Source of the DNA: Natronospirales bacterium
GTDB taxonomy: Bacteria > Pseudomonadota > Gammaproteobacteria > Natronospirales > REEB76
DNA length: 39,078 nucleotides
Assembly: GCA_018971605.1 (NCBI GenBank)
Contig: JAGXAL010000005.1
Span: forward strand, 1-39,078
Reading direction: 5' to 3'
Each line of letters opens with the position of its first letter. Within the stretch, counting starts at the first letter, position 1. A program made the position numbers and the translations under genes. The notes beneath the pieces were generated by a model. That model was not told the DNA's origin. It searched no databases and was given only the letters and a program-made list of their open reading frames with translations. Shown one piece after another: positions 30,170 through 39,078 of the stretch.

Positions 30170-32563
30170 TCAGAAATAGGTACCGAGGGTGAACTGGAAG
30201 CGCTCCGTCAAGTCGCCGGGTTTGGGATTCAGCGGGAAAGCATAACTGAATTTCATGGCGCCGAGGGGCGTCAGGAAGGTCGCGGCCAGGCCCGCGGAAA
30301 CCCGCAGCCGGCTCCAGCGGAAATCGCCGGGGTCGGCAAAGGCATTGCCCGCATCGATGAAAAAGGCCCAGCGGCTGGAGCCGGTACCGGCGGTACCGGA
30401 CGTATCATCTGACTTGCCGAAATTCGGCAGGATCAGCTCGTTCTGCACCCAGACATCGGCACGGCCGCCAAACGGAAATCCATAGGAATCCTTGGGGCCC
30501 AGGGTGGCCACCTGCCAGCCACGCACAGTGTCGGCACCGCCCACGAAGAAATTCTTGTATGGCGGATAGGTGGCGGTCTTGCCGTAGGGCGCGCCGTAAT
30601 CGGCCTCGCCGTTGATGCCGTAGATAAAGCCCTTGAACAGCGGGATGAAGGCCAGCTGCTGGTAGGTGAGTATGTAGTATTGCTGGTCGAAGCCCGGCAG
30701 TGCCGCGGTCAGGCTCAGCGTCTCCTGAGCGCCGCTGTTCGGGAAAATGATGCGGTCGCGGGTATCGCGGATATAACTTACCTTGGCCTCAAGCGTGTTG
30801 TACTGCAGCGCGGGATACGGACACAGGAAAAAGAATCCGCGCGCATCCGAACAGGCGCCCAGGGTATTGACTACCTTGCCGTTGGCCGGGTTGGAAATGA
30901 ACGCCACGTATTGCTGCGATGACCCCGACTGGGTGAACAGCTCGTTGTGTGAATAGGTTCCCATGATCCCCCAGGCACTGAATTCCGTCAGCGGAATATT
31001 GAAGCCCACGCTGGCCCCGTAGGACTGGGTGGACAGCGGCGCGCTGTTGATGGTGATGGAGGAAGTCTGGCTCTGGAACAGGGAAAGCGTGCGGCTGATG
31101 CCGTCCACCGTCCAATACGGATCGGTGAAGCTGCCGGAATATTGGTGCCCGATGTAAGTGCGGCTGGCGTTGATTTCCAGGCGCTCGCCGGTCCCGAGGA
31201 AATTCGCGTTCACGATCTGGCCGCTCAGCACCAGCCCGCTCAGGCTGCCGTAGCCGACGCCCACCTGGGCGGTGCCTGCCGGACGTTCCGTGAGCGTGTA
31301 ATTCACGTCCACCATGTCGCTGGTTCCGGGAACCGGCACAGTCTTGACCGTGGCGTTTTCCACCCATGGCAGGCGGTTGAGGCGCACCCGGGAACGCTCC
31401 ACGTCCACGTTCGACAGCCAGGTGCCCTCGAACTGGCGCATCTCGCGGCGGAATACCACGTCGTCGGTCCCGGAGCCGCCGCTGAAATTGATGTGGCGTA
31501 CATACACGCGCGGCCCGGGCTCAATGAAGAACGTCATCGCGACCAGCTTGTGCTGACGGTCAATGTCGGGCACGGGATTGACCTTGGCAAATCCGTAGCC
31601 ATCCTCGCCCAGACGTTTCTGAATCAGGCTGGCGGTAGTCGTGGATCGCTGCAGGGAGAAGGTATCGCCGGGCTTGACCAGCACCAGTTTCTGCAAGACC
31701 GATTCCGGCACCACAAACTGGCCGGCAAGTTTCACATCCTTGATCTTGTAAATCTCACCTTCGGTAATGTTCACGGTGATATACACATTGGTGTGATCCG
31801 GCGAAATCGCGACCTGCGCCGAGTCCACCGTGAAATCCGCGTAACCCCGGTCCATGTAATAGGAACGCAAGGATTCGAGGTCGCCCACCAGTTTTTCGCG
31901 CGCGTATTCGTCGGAGCTGCCGAAGAAGGTCCAGAAGCTCGCCACCTTGAGCTTGAACACGTCGCGCAACTCGCTCTCCGTGAACGCGTGATTGCCGACG
32001 ATGTCGATGGCCCGGATCTTGGCGGTGGCGCCCTCCTTGATCTTGACGGACACGTTGACGCGGTTCTCGCCGATATCGGTGATGGTCGGGGTGATGATTA
32101 CCCCGTAGTGACCGTGACTGTAGTACTGATCGGTCAACTGCTGCAGGAACCCGTCCAGCGTCACGCGGTTGAAGATCTGGCCAGTGGACAGGCCCGCCTT
32201 GTTCAGGGTCTTGTCGAGGTCATCGCTCTTAATGAGCTTGTTGCCGGTCACCACGAAGCTGGCGATCGACGGGCGCTCGTGCACGATGATGATGAGCGTA
32301 TTGCCGTCACGGCGCATGGCCACGTCGCGGAAAAAACCGGTCTTGTAGAGCGCGCGGATGGCGTCCTGGATGCGCGTGGCGTCTATCTGGTCGCCGATGT
32401 TGATGGGCAGGTAGTCGAAAATCGTGCCTTCGGAAATGCGCTGCAGCCCGACCACGTCGATTTTCTTGACCACAAACGACTGCTGCGCCCGGGCGGCGGG
32501 AGCGGCGAACACCAGGAACAGCAATGTTGCCAGGAAGATCCCGGTGCCTTTAAGCAGACCCAC
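30170..32563 (-). CDS. bamA: Outer membrane protein assembly factor BamA
   Basis: Central Omp85 component of the BAM complex, inserting beta-barrel proteins in the outer membrane. The product is 797 residues (E. coli 810). A signal peptide ends at AARA/QQSF. Five POTRA domains span about 25-425, the first starting FVVKKIDVVGLQRISEGTIFDYLPI. A C-terminal 16-strand barrel contains the Omp85 loop 6 region (FFVGGADTVRGW, the VRGF-like motif here VRGW) and ends in Phe (QFTLGTYF). I use GTG 32563, preceded by AAGGAGG at ideal spacing; a longer frame to 32611 overlaps rseP and spoils the signal peptide. It starts 10 bases after the rseP stop. Confidence 0.96.
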   Translation of the reverse strand: MGLLKGTGIFLATLLFLVFAAPAARAQQSFVVKKIDVVGLQRISEGTIFDYLPINIGDQIDATRIQDAIRALYKTGFFRDVAMRRDGNTLIIIVHERPSIASFVVTGNKLIKSDDLDKTLNKAGLSTGQIFNRVTLDGFLQQLTDQYYSHGHYGVIITPTITDIGENRVNVSVKIKEGATAKIRAIDIVGNHAFTESELRDVFKLKVASFWTFFGSSDEYAREKLVGDLESLRSYYMDRGYADFTVDSAQVAISPDHTNVYITVNITEGEIYKIKDVKLAGQFVVPESVLQKLVLVKPGDTFSLQRSTTTASLIQKRLGEDGYGFAKVNPVPDIDRQHKLVAMTFFIEPGPRVYVRHINFSGGSGTDDVVFRREMRQFEGTWLSNVDVERSRVRLNRLPWVENATVKTVPVPGTSDMVDVNYTLTERPAGTAQVGVGYGSLSGLVLSGQIVNANFLGTGERLEINASRTYIGHQYSGSFTDPYWTVDGISRTLSLFQSQTSSITINSAPLSTQSYGASVGFNIPLTEFSAWGIMGTYSHNELFTQSGSSQQYVAFISNPANGKVVNTLGACSDARGFFFLCPYPALQYNTLEAKVSYIRDTRDRIIFPNSGAQETLSLTAALPGFDQQYYILTYQQLAFIPLFKGFIYGINGEADYGAPYGKTATYPPYKNFFVGGADTVRGWQVATLGPKDSYGFPFGGRADVWVQNELILPNFGKSDDTSGTAGTGSSRWAFFIDAGNAFADPGDFRWSRLRVSAGLAATFLTPLGAMKFSYAFPLNPKPGDLTERFQFTLGTYF

Positions 32564-32568
32564 TCCGT

Positions 32569-32575
32569 CCTCCTT
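32569..32575 (-). promoter_or_regulatory. Near-perfect Shine-Dalgarno deciding the GTG start of bamA
   Basis: AAGGAGG on the minus strand, five bases before GTG 32563. It overlaps the rseP stop codon region (TAA at 32576-32574). This favours the GTG over the in-frame ATG at 32611, and the resulting N-terminus (GLLKGTGIFLATLLF) makes a proper signal peptide. Confidence 0.8.
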
Positions 32576-33935
32576 ACCCAAACAGTCGCATGAGATCGTT
32601 GTAAACGGCAAAACCCAGCAGCAGCACGATCAGCGTCAAACCGATGCGCTGACCCGTCATCTCCGCCTGCGCGGACAAAGGCGAACCTTTGATCGCTTCC
32701 ATGACGTAGTACAGTAGATGGCCGCCGTCCAGCACCGGAATCGGCAGCAGATTCAGCACCCCGAGGCTGATGCTTACGATGGCGAGAAACGCGAGAAACG
32801 GCAGTAAACCGCTCTCCGCCGTATAGCCAGCGTACTGCGCGATATCTATCGGCCCGCTCAGGTTGCGCAGTGAAACCTTGCCGATCACCATGTTCCAGGA
32901 CGCGTCCAGCGTAAGCCAGGCGAGGCTGCCGGTGCGCATCAGGGCCTGGCCCAGAGCGGCCGCGGGATTATACCGTTGTTCCGCCGCCAAACGTTGGCGC
33001 ACCCAGCCGGGATAGCCCAGCGCGGCGCCGATGTGGCCGACCGCTTTGCCCCCGATTTTCTGTTCCCCCACGTGTAGCGGCAGTTTCAGCTGCTGGTCGC
33101 CACGTTGCACCAGAAGCTCCAGGGTCTGGTTGGGCGCGGCCTGCAGGATTTGCACGAACTGGTCCGGGCCGGTCAGCACGGTGCTGCCCACCTTGAGAAT
33201 GACATCGCCCGCTTTAAGTCCCGCCTGCCGGGCGGTGCCGTCCGCCGCCACCTGCTCGATCACCGGCGCGGCCTGCGGCTGCCATTGGCTCAACCCCAAT
33301 CCGGGGATCAGCTTTCCCGGCTCGGTGAGCGCCCGGGTATCGCCGGCCTGCACCCGCAGTTGCTGCGTGGCATTTTGCGGAGTGCGCACCGTCACCGCGA
33401 GCTGCTGCCCCTGCATCACGCCCTCAAACAGGCGCACCAGCGCCGTGTCCCAGGTAGGCGTGGAGTGGCCATTGACCGCCACGATCTCGTCCTGCGGCTG
33501 GAAACCGGCAAGGGCGGCGGGTGAACCGGTACGGATTTCGCCCACAATCGGGCGGATGCCGGGCACGCCCACCACGAAAATCACCCAATATGCCAGCACC
33601 GCAAACAACAGGTTGAAAACCGGTCCGGCCAATACGATCGGAAAACGTTTGGCGAGCGGCTGGCGATTGAAGGCCAGGTGCTTTTCCGGCTCGGGGACCT
33701 CGCCTTCGCGCTCATCCAGAAATTTGTTGTAACCGCCCAGCGGTATCCACGCAATCACATACTCGGTGCTGTCGGGATTGCGTTGCCAGCGCCACAGCGG
33801 TTTGCCGAAACCCACCGAGAACCGCAACACCTTGACGCCCAGAAACCGCGCCACGATGAAATGTCCGAACTCGTGCACCGTCACAAGTACGCCGATGGCC
33901 ACGATGAACGCCAGGATGCTGATGAGCACGTTCAC
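32574..33935 (-). CDS. rseP: Site-2 intramembrane zinc protease RseP
   Basis: Inner-membrane protease that cleaves the anti-sigma factor RseA (MucA in Pseudomonas) after DegS, releasing the envelope-stress sigma factor. The product is 453 residues. Helix 1 carries the zinc motif HEFGH (residues 21-25). Two PDZ domains lie at about 125-290 ([22 protein letters not shown] and [18 protein letters not shown]). The third zinc ligand is in [15 protein letters not shown], followed by the last helix near the C-terminus. The start is GTG 33935, overlapping the dxr stop as GTGA. Linkage to bamA and skp places the sensor protease with the assembly machinery that it monitors. Confidence 0.95.
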   Translation of the reverse strand: MNVLISILAFIVAIGVLVTVHEFGHFIVARFLGVKVLRFSVGFGKPLWRWQRNPDSTEYVIAWIPLGGYNKFLDEREGEVPEPEKHLAFNRQPLAKRFPIVLAGPVFNLLFAVLAYWVIFVVGVPGIRPIVGEIRTGSPAALAGFQPQDEIVAVNGHSTPTWDTALVRLFEGVMQGQQLAVTVRTPQNATQQLRVQAGDTRALTEPGKLIPGLGLSQWQPQAAPVIEQVAADGTARQAGLKAGDVILKVGSTVLTGPDQFVQILQAAPNQTLELLVQRGDQQLKLPLHVGEQKIGGKAVGHIGAALGYPGWVRQRLAAEQRYNPAAALGQALMRTGSLAWLTLDASWNMVIGKVSLRNLSGPIDIAQYAGYTAESGLLPFLAFLAIVSISLGVLNLLPIPVLDGGHLLYYVMEAIKGSPLSAQAEMTGQRIGLTLIVLLLGFAVYNDLMRLFG

Positions 33936-35122
33936 GCGGGCTGCTCCATCAACTTCACGGCAAAATCCGTGGCCAGGCGGCGCGCACGCCGATCGCGCTC
34001 GAGCACCGCTTCGATGCTATCCACGGCCGCCAACGCACAACGCTGCAAAGTCTCGTCCACCACTTCCGCAATTGCCGTAAACCGCAATTTTCCGGAGAGG
34101 AATGCCTGTACCGAGATTTCGTTGGCGGCATTCAGCACCAGCGGCGCGCTGCCGCCCGCCTTGGCCGCTTCGATGGCCAGGCCCAGACAGGGAAACGCGC
34201 CGACGTCCGGCGGCTCAAAATCCAGGCGCGCCACGCTGAACAAATCCAGCGGTTCGATGCCCGCCTGGATGCGTTCCGGCCAGGCCAAACCGCAGGCAAT
34301 GGGCGTGCGCATGTCCGGGTTGCCGAGCTGCGCCAGCACCGAGCCGTCCGCGTATTCCACCAGCGAGTGCACCACGCTTTGCGGATGCACCACGACCTCG
34401 ATGCGCTCGGCCGGCAGATCGAACAGCCAGCGCGCCTCGTTGACCTCCAGGCCCTTGTTCATGAGCGTGGCGGAATCCACCGAAATCTTGCGGCCCATTT
34501 TCCAGCGCGGGTGCGCACAGGCCTGATCCGGCGTGACCGCGCGCCGCTGCTCGCGCGACCAGCCACGGAACGGTCCGCCCGAACAGGTCAGCAGCAGACG
34601 GCGCACGCCCGGCGGCTGCATGCCGGCACGGTAGCCGCCCGGCATGCACTGGAACAAGGCGTTGTGTTCACTGTCGATCGGCAGCAGCTCGGCGCCGTGA
34701 TCGCGCACCGCCCGCATGAACAGTGCTCCGGTCATCACCAACGATTCCTTGTTGGCGAGCAGCACGCGCTTGCCGGCTTTGACCGCCGCCAGCGTCGCCA
34801 GCAGGCCGGCGGCGCCCACGATGGCGGCCATCACGTAATCGCACTCGGCGAGCGCCGCAACCTCTTCCAGCGCCCGCGCGCCGGCCAGCACTTCGGTTTT
34901 CTCTCCATGCTGCTTGAGCTTGGCGCGCAGCTCGCGGGCCGCGGCTTCCTCGACCATGACGGCATACCGCGGATGATGCGCCAGGCACTGCTGCAACAGC
35001 CGTTCGACGTCGCCGCGCGCCGTCAACGCCACCACCCGGTAGCGGTCCGGGTGACGCGCGAGCACGTCCAGGGTGCTGACGCCGATGCTGCCGGTGGCAC
35101 CGAGTATCGTCACGCCTTTCAT
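33932..35122 (-). CDS. dxr: 1-deoxy-D-xylulose 5-phosphate reductoisomerase
   Basis: First committed step of the MEP isoprenoid pathway, NADPH-dependent conversion of DXP to MEP; target of fosmidomycin. The product is 396 residues. The NADPH motif is [18 protein letters not shown] at the N-terminus. [16 protein letters not shown], the metal-binding [43 protein letters not shown] and [23 protein letters not shown] are all present. ATG 35122 overlaps the cdsA stop (ATGA). Here dxr lies directly between uppS-cdsA and rseP, so isoprenoid precursor supply and undecaprenyl synthesis are in one transcript. Confidence 0.97.
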   Translation of the reverse strand: MKGVTILGATGSIGVSTLDVLARHPDRYRVVALTARGDVERLLQQCLAHHPRYAVMVEEAAARELRAKLKQHGEKTEVLAGARALEEVAALAECDYVMAAIVGAAGLLATLAAVKAGKRVLLANKESLVMTGALFMRAVRDHGAELLPIDSEHNALFQCMPGGYRAGMQPPGVRRLLLTCSGGPFRGWSREQRRAVTPDQACAHPRWKMGRKISVDSATLMNKGLEVNEARWLFDLPAERIEVVVHPQSVVHSLVEYADGSVLAQLGNPDMRTPIACGLAWPERIQAGIEPLDLFSVARLDFEPPDVGAFPCLGLAIEAAKAGGSAPLVLNAANEISVQAFLSGKLRFTAIAEVVDETLQRCALAAVDSIEAVLERDRRARRLATDFAVKLMEQPA

Positions 35123-35922
35123 TGCATCCGCTCCAGAATCGCCAAACCCAGCCAGAAAACCGGCACCGCGGCGGTCAGGCTGTCGATCCGGTCCAGCACA
35201 CCGCCGTGGCCGGGAAACAGCCGCCCGCTGTCCTTGCGCCCGGCTTGGCGCTTGAACAGGCTTTCGGAAAGATCACCCACGATGGACAGCCAGCCGGTAA
35301 ACACACATATAAGGATAAGCGCGTAGCCGCTCGCGGGCAGCGCCCAGAATACGCCGACGAGCGCCACCGCCAGTAGCGCCAGCGTACCACCGCCGACACC
35401 CTCCCAGGTTTTACCGGGACTCACCGCGGGCGCGAGCTTGTGGCGGCCAAAGCCTCGTCCGGTGGCATAAGCGGCGATATCCGCTGCCCAGATCAGCACC
35501 AGCAGGAACAACAGCTTGACCCGGCCATCGACGCTGGCGTGCAAGGCGACGGTGGCAAGCCAGGAGGGTGCCAGTGTCAACAAACCGCAGCCCAATTTGA
35601 GCAGCACCGGAAATTGCCGGCGCCAGCAACAAATCCAGAAAAGCGCAAACAGCCACCAGCCCAGCGTCACCACGGCCGTGATCCACAACACCAGACTGTT
35701 CTGGTGCAGCGTCCAGAGCCAAACCAGGAGCACTGCCAACAACAGCGTAAATCCGGCATGCGCCCAGAGCGCGCGCAGGCCGCTCAAGCTGGCCCACTCC
35801 CACGCGCCCACCAAGGCCACCACGCCCGCCGCGAGTCCCAGCGCCCAGGTCGGCGCCCACCACACCAGCGCCACGACCGCCGGCACCAGGATCGCGGCGG
35901 TGAGAATGCGCAGCTTAAGCAT
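35119..35922 (-). CDS. cdsA: Phosphatidate cytidylyltransferase
   Basis: Makes CDP-diacylglycerol from phosphatidic acid and CTP, the branch point of phospholipid synthesis, in the inner membrane. The product is 267 residues with about eight hydrophobic segments. The family signature runs through the C-terminal part: [33 protein letters not shown], and [21 protein letters not shown] ... [17 protein letters not shown] 35922 overlaps the uppS stop by eight bases and gives [16 protein letters not shown], the usual start. The frame extends to 35958, but that part lies in uppS. Confidence 0.96.
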   Translation of the reverse strand: MLKLRILTAAILVPAVVALVWWAPTWALGLAAGVVALVGAWEWASLSGLRALWAHAGFTLLLAVLLVWLWTLHQNSLVLWITAVVTLGWWLFALFWICCWRRQFPVLLKLGCGLLTLAPSWLATVALHASVDGRVKLLFLLVLIWAADIAAYATGRGFGRHKLAPAVSPGKTWEGVGGGTLALLAVALVGVFWALPASGYALILICVFTGWLSIVGDLSESLFKRQAGRKDSGRLFPGHGGVLDRIDSLTAAVPVFWLGLAILERMQ

Positions 35923-36661
35923 GCCCGGGACTCTCGAGTTGTTCAGGCGTGCGCCCAAAGCGTCGCTGACGCTGGGTGTACCAGTTCAGCGCCTGCTGCA
36001 GCGCCACCGCATCGAAATCCGGCCACAACGTATCGGTGAAATACAACTCGGTATAGGCCAGCTGCCACAGCAGAAAATTGCTGATGCGCTGCTCGCCGCC
36101 GGTACGGATGAAGAGGTCCGGATCCGGCGATCCCGCCAGCGACAGCGCATTCGCTAAAAGCGGTTCGTCCAGTTCCTCGGGGCGCAGGCGCCCGGCAAGC
36201 ACTTCGGACGCGAGCTGCCTCGCGGCCTGCAGCAGTTCCCAGCGGCCGCCATAGCCGGCGGCCACGTTCAGCCTCAGCCCGGTATTGTCGACCGTCAATT
36301 GCTCCGCCTTGTGCATGCCCTGTTGCAGAGCCGTTGAAAACTGCGCACGTGCACCGATGAAGCGGATACGCACCCGATTCTTGTGCAGTTCCGCGACTTC
36401 GCTCTCCAGCGCATTCATGAACAGGCCCATGAGACTGCCGACCTCCGGTGGCGGTCGCTGCCAGTTCTCGCTGCTGAAGGCAAACAAGGTGAGCGCGCCG
36501 ATGCCGTGTTGCACGCAGCTCTCGATCACGCGCCGCGCGGCGCTCAGGCCGGCACGATGACCTGCCTGGCGCGGCAGCAGACGCCGCCGGGCCCAGCGGC
36601 CATTGCCATCCATGATGATGGCGATGTGACGTGGCAGACTGGAAGCTTCAGGCTCGCGCAT
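35915..36661 (-). CDS. uppS: Undecaprenyl diphosphate synthase (cis-prenyltransferase)
   Basis: Extends farnesyl diphosphate with IPP to C55 undecaprenyl diphosphate, the lipid carrier for peptidoglycan and O-antigen. The product is 248 residues from ATG 36661. Family blocks are HIAIIMDGNGRWARRR with the catalytic Asp, GHRAGLSAARRVIESC, LTLFAFSSENWQRP, LRLNVAAGYGGRWELL, and DLFIRTGGEQRISNFLLWQLAYTEL with the terminal WPDFD. GTG 36706, overlapping the frr stop as GTGA, is a real alternative and would add 15 residues. The N-terminus is variable in the family, so sequence alone does not decide. Confidence 0.96.
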   Translation of the reverse strand: MREPEASSLPRHIAIIMDGNGRWARRRLLPRQAGHRAGLSAARRVIESCVQHGIGALTLFAFSSENWQRPPPEVGSLMGLFMNALESEVAELHKNRVRIRFIGARAQFSTALQQGMHKAEQLTVDNTGLRLNVAAGYGGRWELLQAARQLASEVLAGRLRPEELDEPLLANALSLAGSPDPDLFIRTGGEQRISNFLLWQLAYTELYFTDTLWPDFDAVALQQALNWYTQRQRRFGRTPEQLESPGHA

Positions 36662-36702
36662 GCGGCGGATTCCGGCATGTCGCGCCGCGGCTTCGGCGGC
36701 GC

Positions 36703-37260
36703 TCACACTTCCAGAAGTTCGCTTTCCTTGACCGCCAGAATCTTGTCGATGCCGGCAATATGCCGGTCGGTGAGCTTCTGAATGTCATCCTGGGTGCGGC
36801 GTTCCTGGTCCTCGCTGATCTTGCGGTCCTTGAGCTGGGTCTTGAGTTCCGTGTTGGCGTCGCGGCGGGCATTGCGGATGGCCACGCGCGCCCCTTCCGC
36901 CTCCTGGCGCGCCAGCTTGATGATTTCGCGGCGGCGTTCTTCCGTGAGCTGCGGCATGGGCACGCGAATGACGTTGCCGGCGGTGGCCGGCGTCAGGCCC
37001 AGGTCCGAAGTCATGATGGCCTTCTCGATCACCGGAATCATCTGCTTTTCCCAAGGCGTGATGCTGAGGGTGCGGGCATCCAGCGCATTCACGTTCGCCA
37101 CCTGGTTGAGCGGGACTTCAGAGCCGTAGTAGGCCACCCGGATGTGGTCCAGCAGACTGGTATGGGCACGGCCGGTGCGCAGTCGGGCAAGCACGTCTTT
37201 GAGCGTGTCCGCGGCCTTCTGCATGCGCACATCGGCGCGCTTCTTCAAATCATCGGTCAT
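36703..37260 (-). CDS. frr: Ribosome recycling factor
   Basis: With EF-G, splits post-termination ribosomes. The product is 185 residues, the same as E. coli RRF. It has the domain I helices ([35 protein letters not shown]), the short domain II ([31 protein letters not shown]) and the C-terminal helices ([37 protein letters not shown]). ATG 37260 overlaps the pyrH stop (ATGA), with GGAGG inside the pyrH end providing the ribosome-binding site. The tsf-pyrH-frr order is nearly universal in bacteria. Confidence 0.97.
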   Translation of the reverse strand: MTDDLKKRADVRMQKAADTLKDVLARLRTGRAHTSLLDHIRVAYYGSEVPLNQVANVNALDARTLSITPWEKQMIPVIEKAIMTSDLGLTPATAGNVIRVPMPQLTEERRREIIKLARQEAEGARVAIRNARRDANTELKTQLKDRKISEDQERRTQDDIQKLTDRHIAGIDKILAVKESELLEV

Positions 37261-37994
37261 GTTGAACCTCCATTATCCACCAGCGTACCCACATCCCCGG
37301 TGCCCATCACTATTCGCATCAGGTCGCCGGCACGGGTGAGATCGAAAATCCTCAGCGGAATGTTGTTGTCGCGGCACAGGACCACGGCGGTGGCATCCAT
37401 GACCGCAAGCTTGTCGGTCAGCACCTGGTCATAGGTGATGTGCGCATAACGCTGCGCTTTGGGGTGTTTCTTGGGATCGGCGGCATACACGCCGTCCACC
37501 TTGGTGGCCTTGAGCAGCAGTTCACAGCCGGTCTCGATCGCGCGCAGCGCCGCCGCCGTATCGGTGGTGAAGAACGGATTGCCGGTGCCCGCCGCGAAGA
37601 TGCACACCCGGCCTTTTTCCAGATGCCGCACTGCGCGCCGGCGGATGTAGTCCTCGCAAACCTCGTTGACGCTCAGGCCGGACATCACGCGCACGTACAC
37701 GCCCAGGCGTTCGAGCGCGTCCTGCATCGCCAGGCTGTTCATGATGGTAGCCAGCATGCCCATGTGGTCCGCGGTGACCCGGTCCATACCGGCACGCGCC
37801 AGTCCCGCACCCCGGAAGATATTGCCGCCGCCGATGACCATGCCGATCTGCACGCCGAGTTCGTGCACCGCGCGCACCTCGTCGGCCAACTGCTTGATCA
37901 CCGCGGGATCCACGCCGTAGTCGGCACCACCCATGAGGGCTTCACCGCTCAGCTTCAGGAGTATGCGCCGATGCGCCGGAGCCGGATTCGACAT
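37257..37994 (-). CDS. pyrH: UMP kinase (uridylate kinase)
   Basis: Phosphorylates UMP to UDP; hexameric amino-acid-kinase fold, feedback-inhibited by UTP. The product is 245 residues. Motifs are [81 protein letters not shown] and the C-terminal TGDVGTLV. The ATG at 37994 lacks a strong Shine-Dalgarno sequence. The 110 bases between it and tsf contain a strong hairpin (38026-38048), described separately. The gene provides the UDP that pyrG-encoded CTP synthase ultimately uses as UTP. Confidence 0.97.
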   Translation of the reverse strand: MSNPAPAHRRILLKLSGEALMGGADYGVDPAVIKQLADEVRAVHELGVQIGMVIGGGNIFRGAGLARAGMDRVTADHMGMLATIMNSLAMQDALERLGVYVRVMSGLSVNEVCEDYIRRRAVRHLEKGRVCIFAAGTGNPFFTTDTAAALRAIETGCELLLKATKVDGVYAADPKKHPKAQRYAHITYDQVLTDKLAVMDATAVVLCRDNNIPLRIFDLTRAGDLMRIVMGTGDVGTLVDNGGST

Positions 37995-38025
37995 TGAACA
38001 GCCGCCACGCAGTGAAAGGATATGC

Positions 38026-38048
38026 AGAGCCCCGCACAGCGGGGCTCT
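38026..38048 (-). terminator. Perfect 10-bp hairpin between tsf and pyrH, attenuator-like
   Basis: AGAGCCCCGC, 3-base loop, GCGGGGCTCT: a perfect GC-rich stem in the tsf-pyrH gap. On the minus strand it is followed by GCATATCCTTT and not by a run of T, so it is not a canonical intrinsic terminator. It may act as a partial terminator, a processing or stability element, or a pause site that lowers pyrH relative to tsf. A smaller GC stem (CCGGCG/CGCCGG) lies closer to the tsf stop. Confidence 0.45.
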
Positions 38049-38104
38049 TGGCGGAATTGTACCGTAAACCTGCGGCGGCCGGCGTCGCGCCGGTCGAAAC
38101 GGCC

Positions 38105-38980
38105 TCAGGCGGTTTTCGCGGCTTGGGCTTTGACCTCGGCGGCGAAATCTTCCTGCTTCTTTTCGATGCCTTCGCCCACCTCGAAGCGTGCAAAACGCAA
38201 CACTTGGGTTGCGTGGCGTGCCAGCAGCTCCTCGACCGTGATATCCGGTTCCTTGACGAAAGGCTGGCCCAGCAGGGTGATTTCTGCGAGGTACTTCTTG
38301 AGCCGGCCCTCGACCATTTTCTCGATGATGGCCGCGGGCTTGCCGCTGTCGGCCGATTGCGCGCGGATGATTTCACGCTCCTTGTCGAGCACCTCGGCCG
38401 GAACCTGCTCGGGACTCACGCACAGCGGACGGCTGGCCGCCACGTGCATGGCGATATCCCTGGCGAGCGCGGCATCGCCGCCCTGCATTTCCACCAGCAC
38501 GCCGATGCGCACGCCGTGCAGATAACTGCCGAGTGTCGCGTGGCTCTGGAAGCAGGCGCTGCGCCGCAGACTCACGTTCTCGCCGACCTTCGCCACCAGC
38601 TCGCGCCGCGCGGTTTCCACGTCGGCGCCACTCGCGAGCTTCAGATTGCCGAGCGCTGTCGAATCCTGTGGCGCCTGATCGAGGATCGCCTGCGCCACTT
38701 GCGTGACGAAGGCCTTGAAATCCTCACCATTGGCGACGAAGTCGGTCTCGCAATTCACCTCGACCATGGCGACGGCACCTGCCGCATGCGCAATGGCAAT
38801 CCGGCCTTCGGCCGCGACTCGGCCGGCTTTCTTGTCGGCCTTGGCCAGCCCCGCTTTGCGCATGTGCTCGACGGCCAGCTCCAGATCGCCTGCGGTTTCC
38901 ATGAGCGCCTTCTTGCACTCCATCATGCCGGCGCCGGTGCGCTCGCGCAGTTCTTTGACCATTGAAGGGGAAATTGTCAT
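38105..38980 (-). CDS. tsf: Translation elongation factor Ts
   Basis: Nucleotide exchange factor recycling EF-Tu. The product is 291 residues (E. coli 283). The N-terminal domain has [39 protein letters not shown], whose [12 protein letters not shown] is the classic signature. The core contains [16 protein letters not shown] (second signature, with the TDFVA motif that contacts EF-Tu), then [11 protein letters not shown] and the coiled-coil region ([30 protein letters not shown]). ATG 38980 has AGGA seven bases upstream. The longer frame to 39025 would start in the rpsB-tsf spacer. Confidence 0.97.
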   Translation of the reverse strand: MTISPSMVKELRERTGAGMMECKKALMETAGDLELAVEHMRKAGLAKADKKAGRVAAEGRIAIAHAAGAVAMVEVNCETDFVANGEDFKAFVTQVAQAILDQAPQDSTALGNLKLASGADVETARRELVAKVGENVSLRRSACFQSHATLGSYLHGVRIGVLVEMQGGDAALARDIAMHVAASRPLCVSPEQVPAEVLDKEREIIRAQSADSGKPAAIIEKMVEGRLKKYLAEITLLGQPFVKEPDITVEELLARHATQVLRFARFEVGEGIEKKQEDFAAEVKAQAAKTA

Positions 38981-39043
38981 GAATAATCCTGCAATCAACG
39001 TGAAATCCAAATAAAGCCGGCGCAACGCGCAGGCAGCGCGTGT

Positions 39044-39078
39044 TTACTCGCCTGCGTCCTCCGCCTTGTCCTTCTTGG
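39044..39078 (-). CDS. rpsB: Ribosomal protein S2, C-terminal end only (partial)
   Basis: Only the last ten codons and the TAA stop (39044-39046) are in the window. The visible residues are KKDKAEDAGE, an acidic/lysine-rich tail common on S2 proteins. Identification rests mainly on position: rpsB precedes tsf in almost all bacteria. The 63-base rpsB-tsf spacer has a 6-bp stem (ACGCGC/GCGCGT, 39025-39041), a possible attenuator like the one known between these genes in E. coli, but with no T-run directly after it. Confidence 0.7.
   Translation of the reverse strand, partial: KKDKAEDAGE

Overview
The window is a stretch of GC-rich gammaproteobacterial chromosome, almost all of it core housekeeping genes on the minus strand. 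Gene order from the right edge to about 6 kb follows the block I recall from Pseudomonas aeruginosa: rpsB-tsf-pyrH-frr-uppS-cdsA-dxr-rseP-bamA-skp-lpxD-fabZ-lpxA-lpxB-rnhB-dnaE-accA-tilS-pyrG-kdsA-eno-ftsB-ispD-ispF-truD ... surE-pcm-nlpD-rpoS. Several details lean toward Xanthomonadales or a neighbouring order. These are the recJ/RpfE-type/prfB/lysS group beyond rpoS, a KdsA of the 'MKLCGFE' subtype, a Pcm with a short N-terminal extension, and GTAG-type REP palindromes. No 16S or other placement marker is present, so the lineage is an inference.

Left part (1-6 kb): a minus-strand run of RpfE-type protein, recJ, prfB (with a complete programmed +1 frameshift site), lysS and a truncated small membrane protein. 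A Mth938/Xcc1710-type protein is transcribed divergently from it. rpoS, nlpD, pcm and surE follow (6-9.3 kb) as a tightly coupled minus-strand set. From 9.3 to 13 kb the conserved truD-surE neighbourhood is interrupted. A plus-strand Smr-domain gene and a 59-residue membrane protein come first, then a membrane-anchored TolB-like/TPR protein, a pair of REP palindromes, and an enoyl-CoA isomerase-like gene whose start overlaps truD.

Right part (13-39 kb): one nearly unbroken minus-strand array. It covers isoprenoid synthesis (ispD, ispF, dxr, uppS), lipid A and fatty acid synthesis (lpxA, lpxB, lpxD, fabZ, accA, kdsA), phospholipid synthesis (cdsA), outer-membrane assembly (bamA, skp, rseP) and division (ftsB). 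It also covers translation (tsf, frr, rpsB, truD, tilS), nucleotide synthesis (pyrH, pyrG), replication (dnaE, rnhB) and glycolysis (eno). Many junctions are 4-base ATGA, GTGA or TTGA overlaps, which implies translational coupling.

I found no CRISPR array, prophage, insertion sequence, tRNA, rRNA or toxin system, and nothing I would call a new system. The items most worth a second look are a Cys-to-Asp change at the metal-ligand position of KdsA, the two REP clusters, the cassette between truD and surE, and the chain-length 'ruler' methionine in LpxA.
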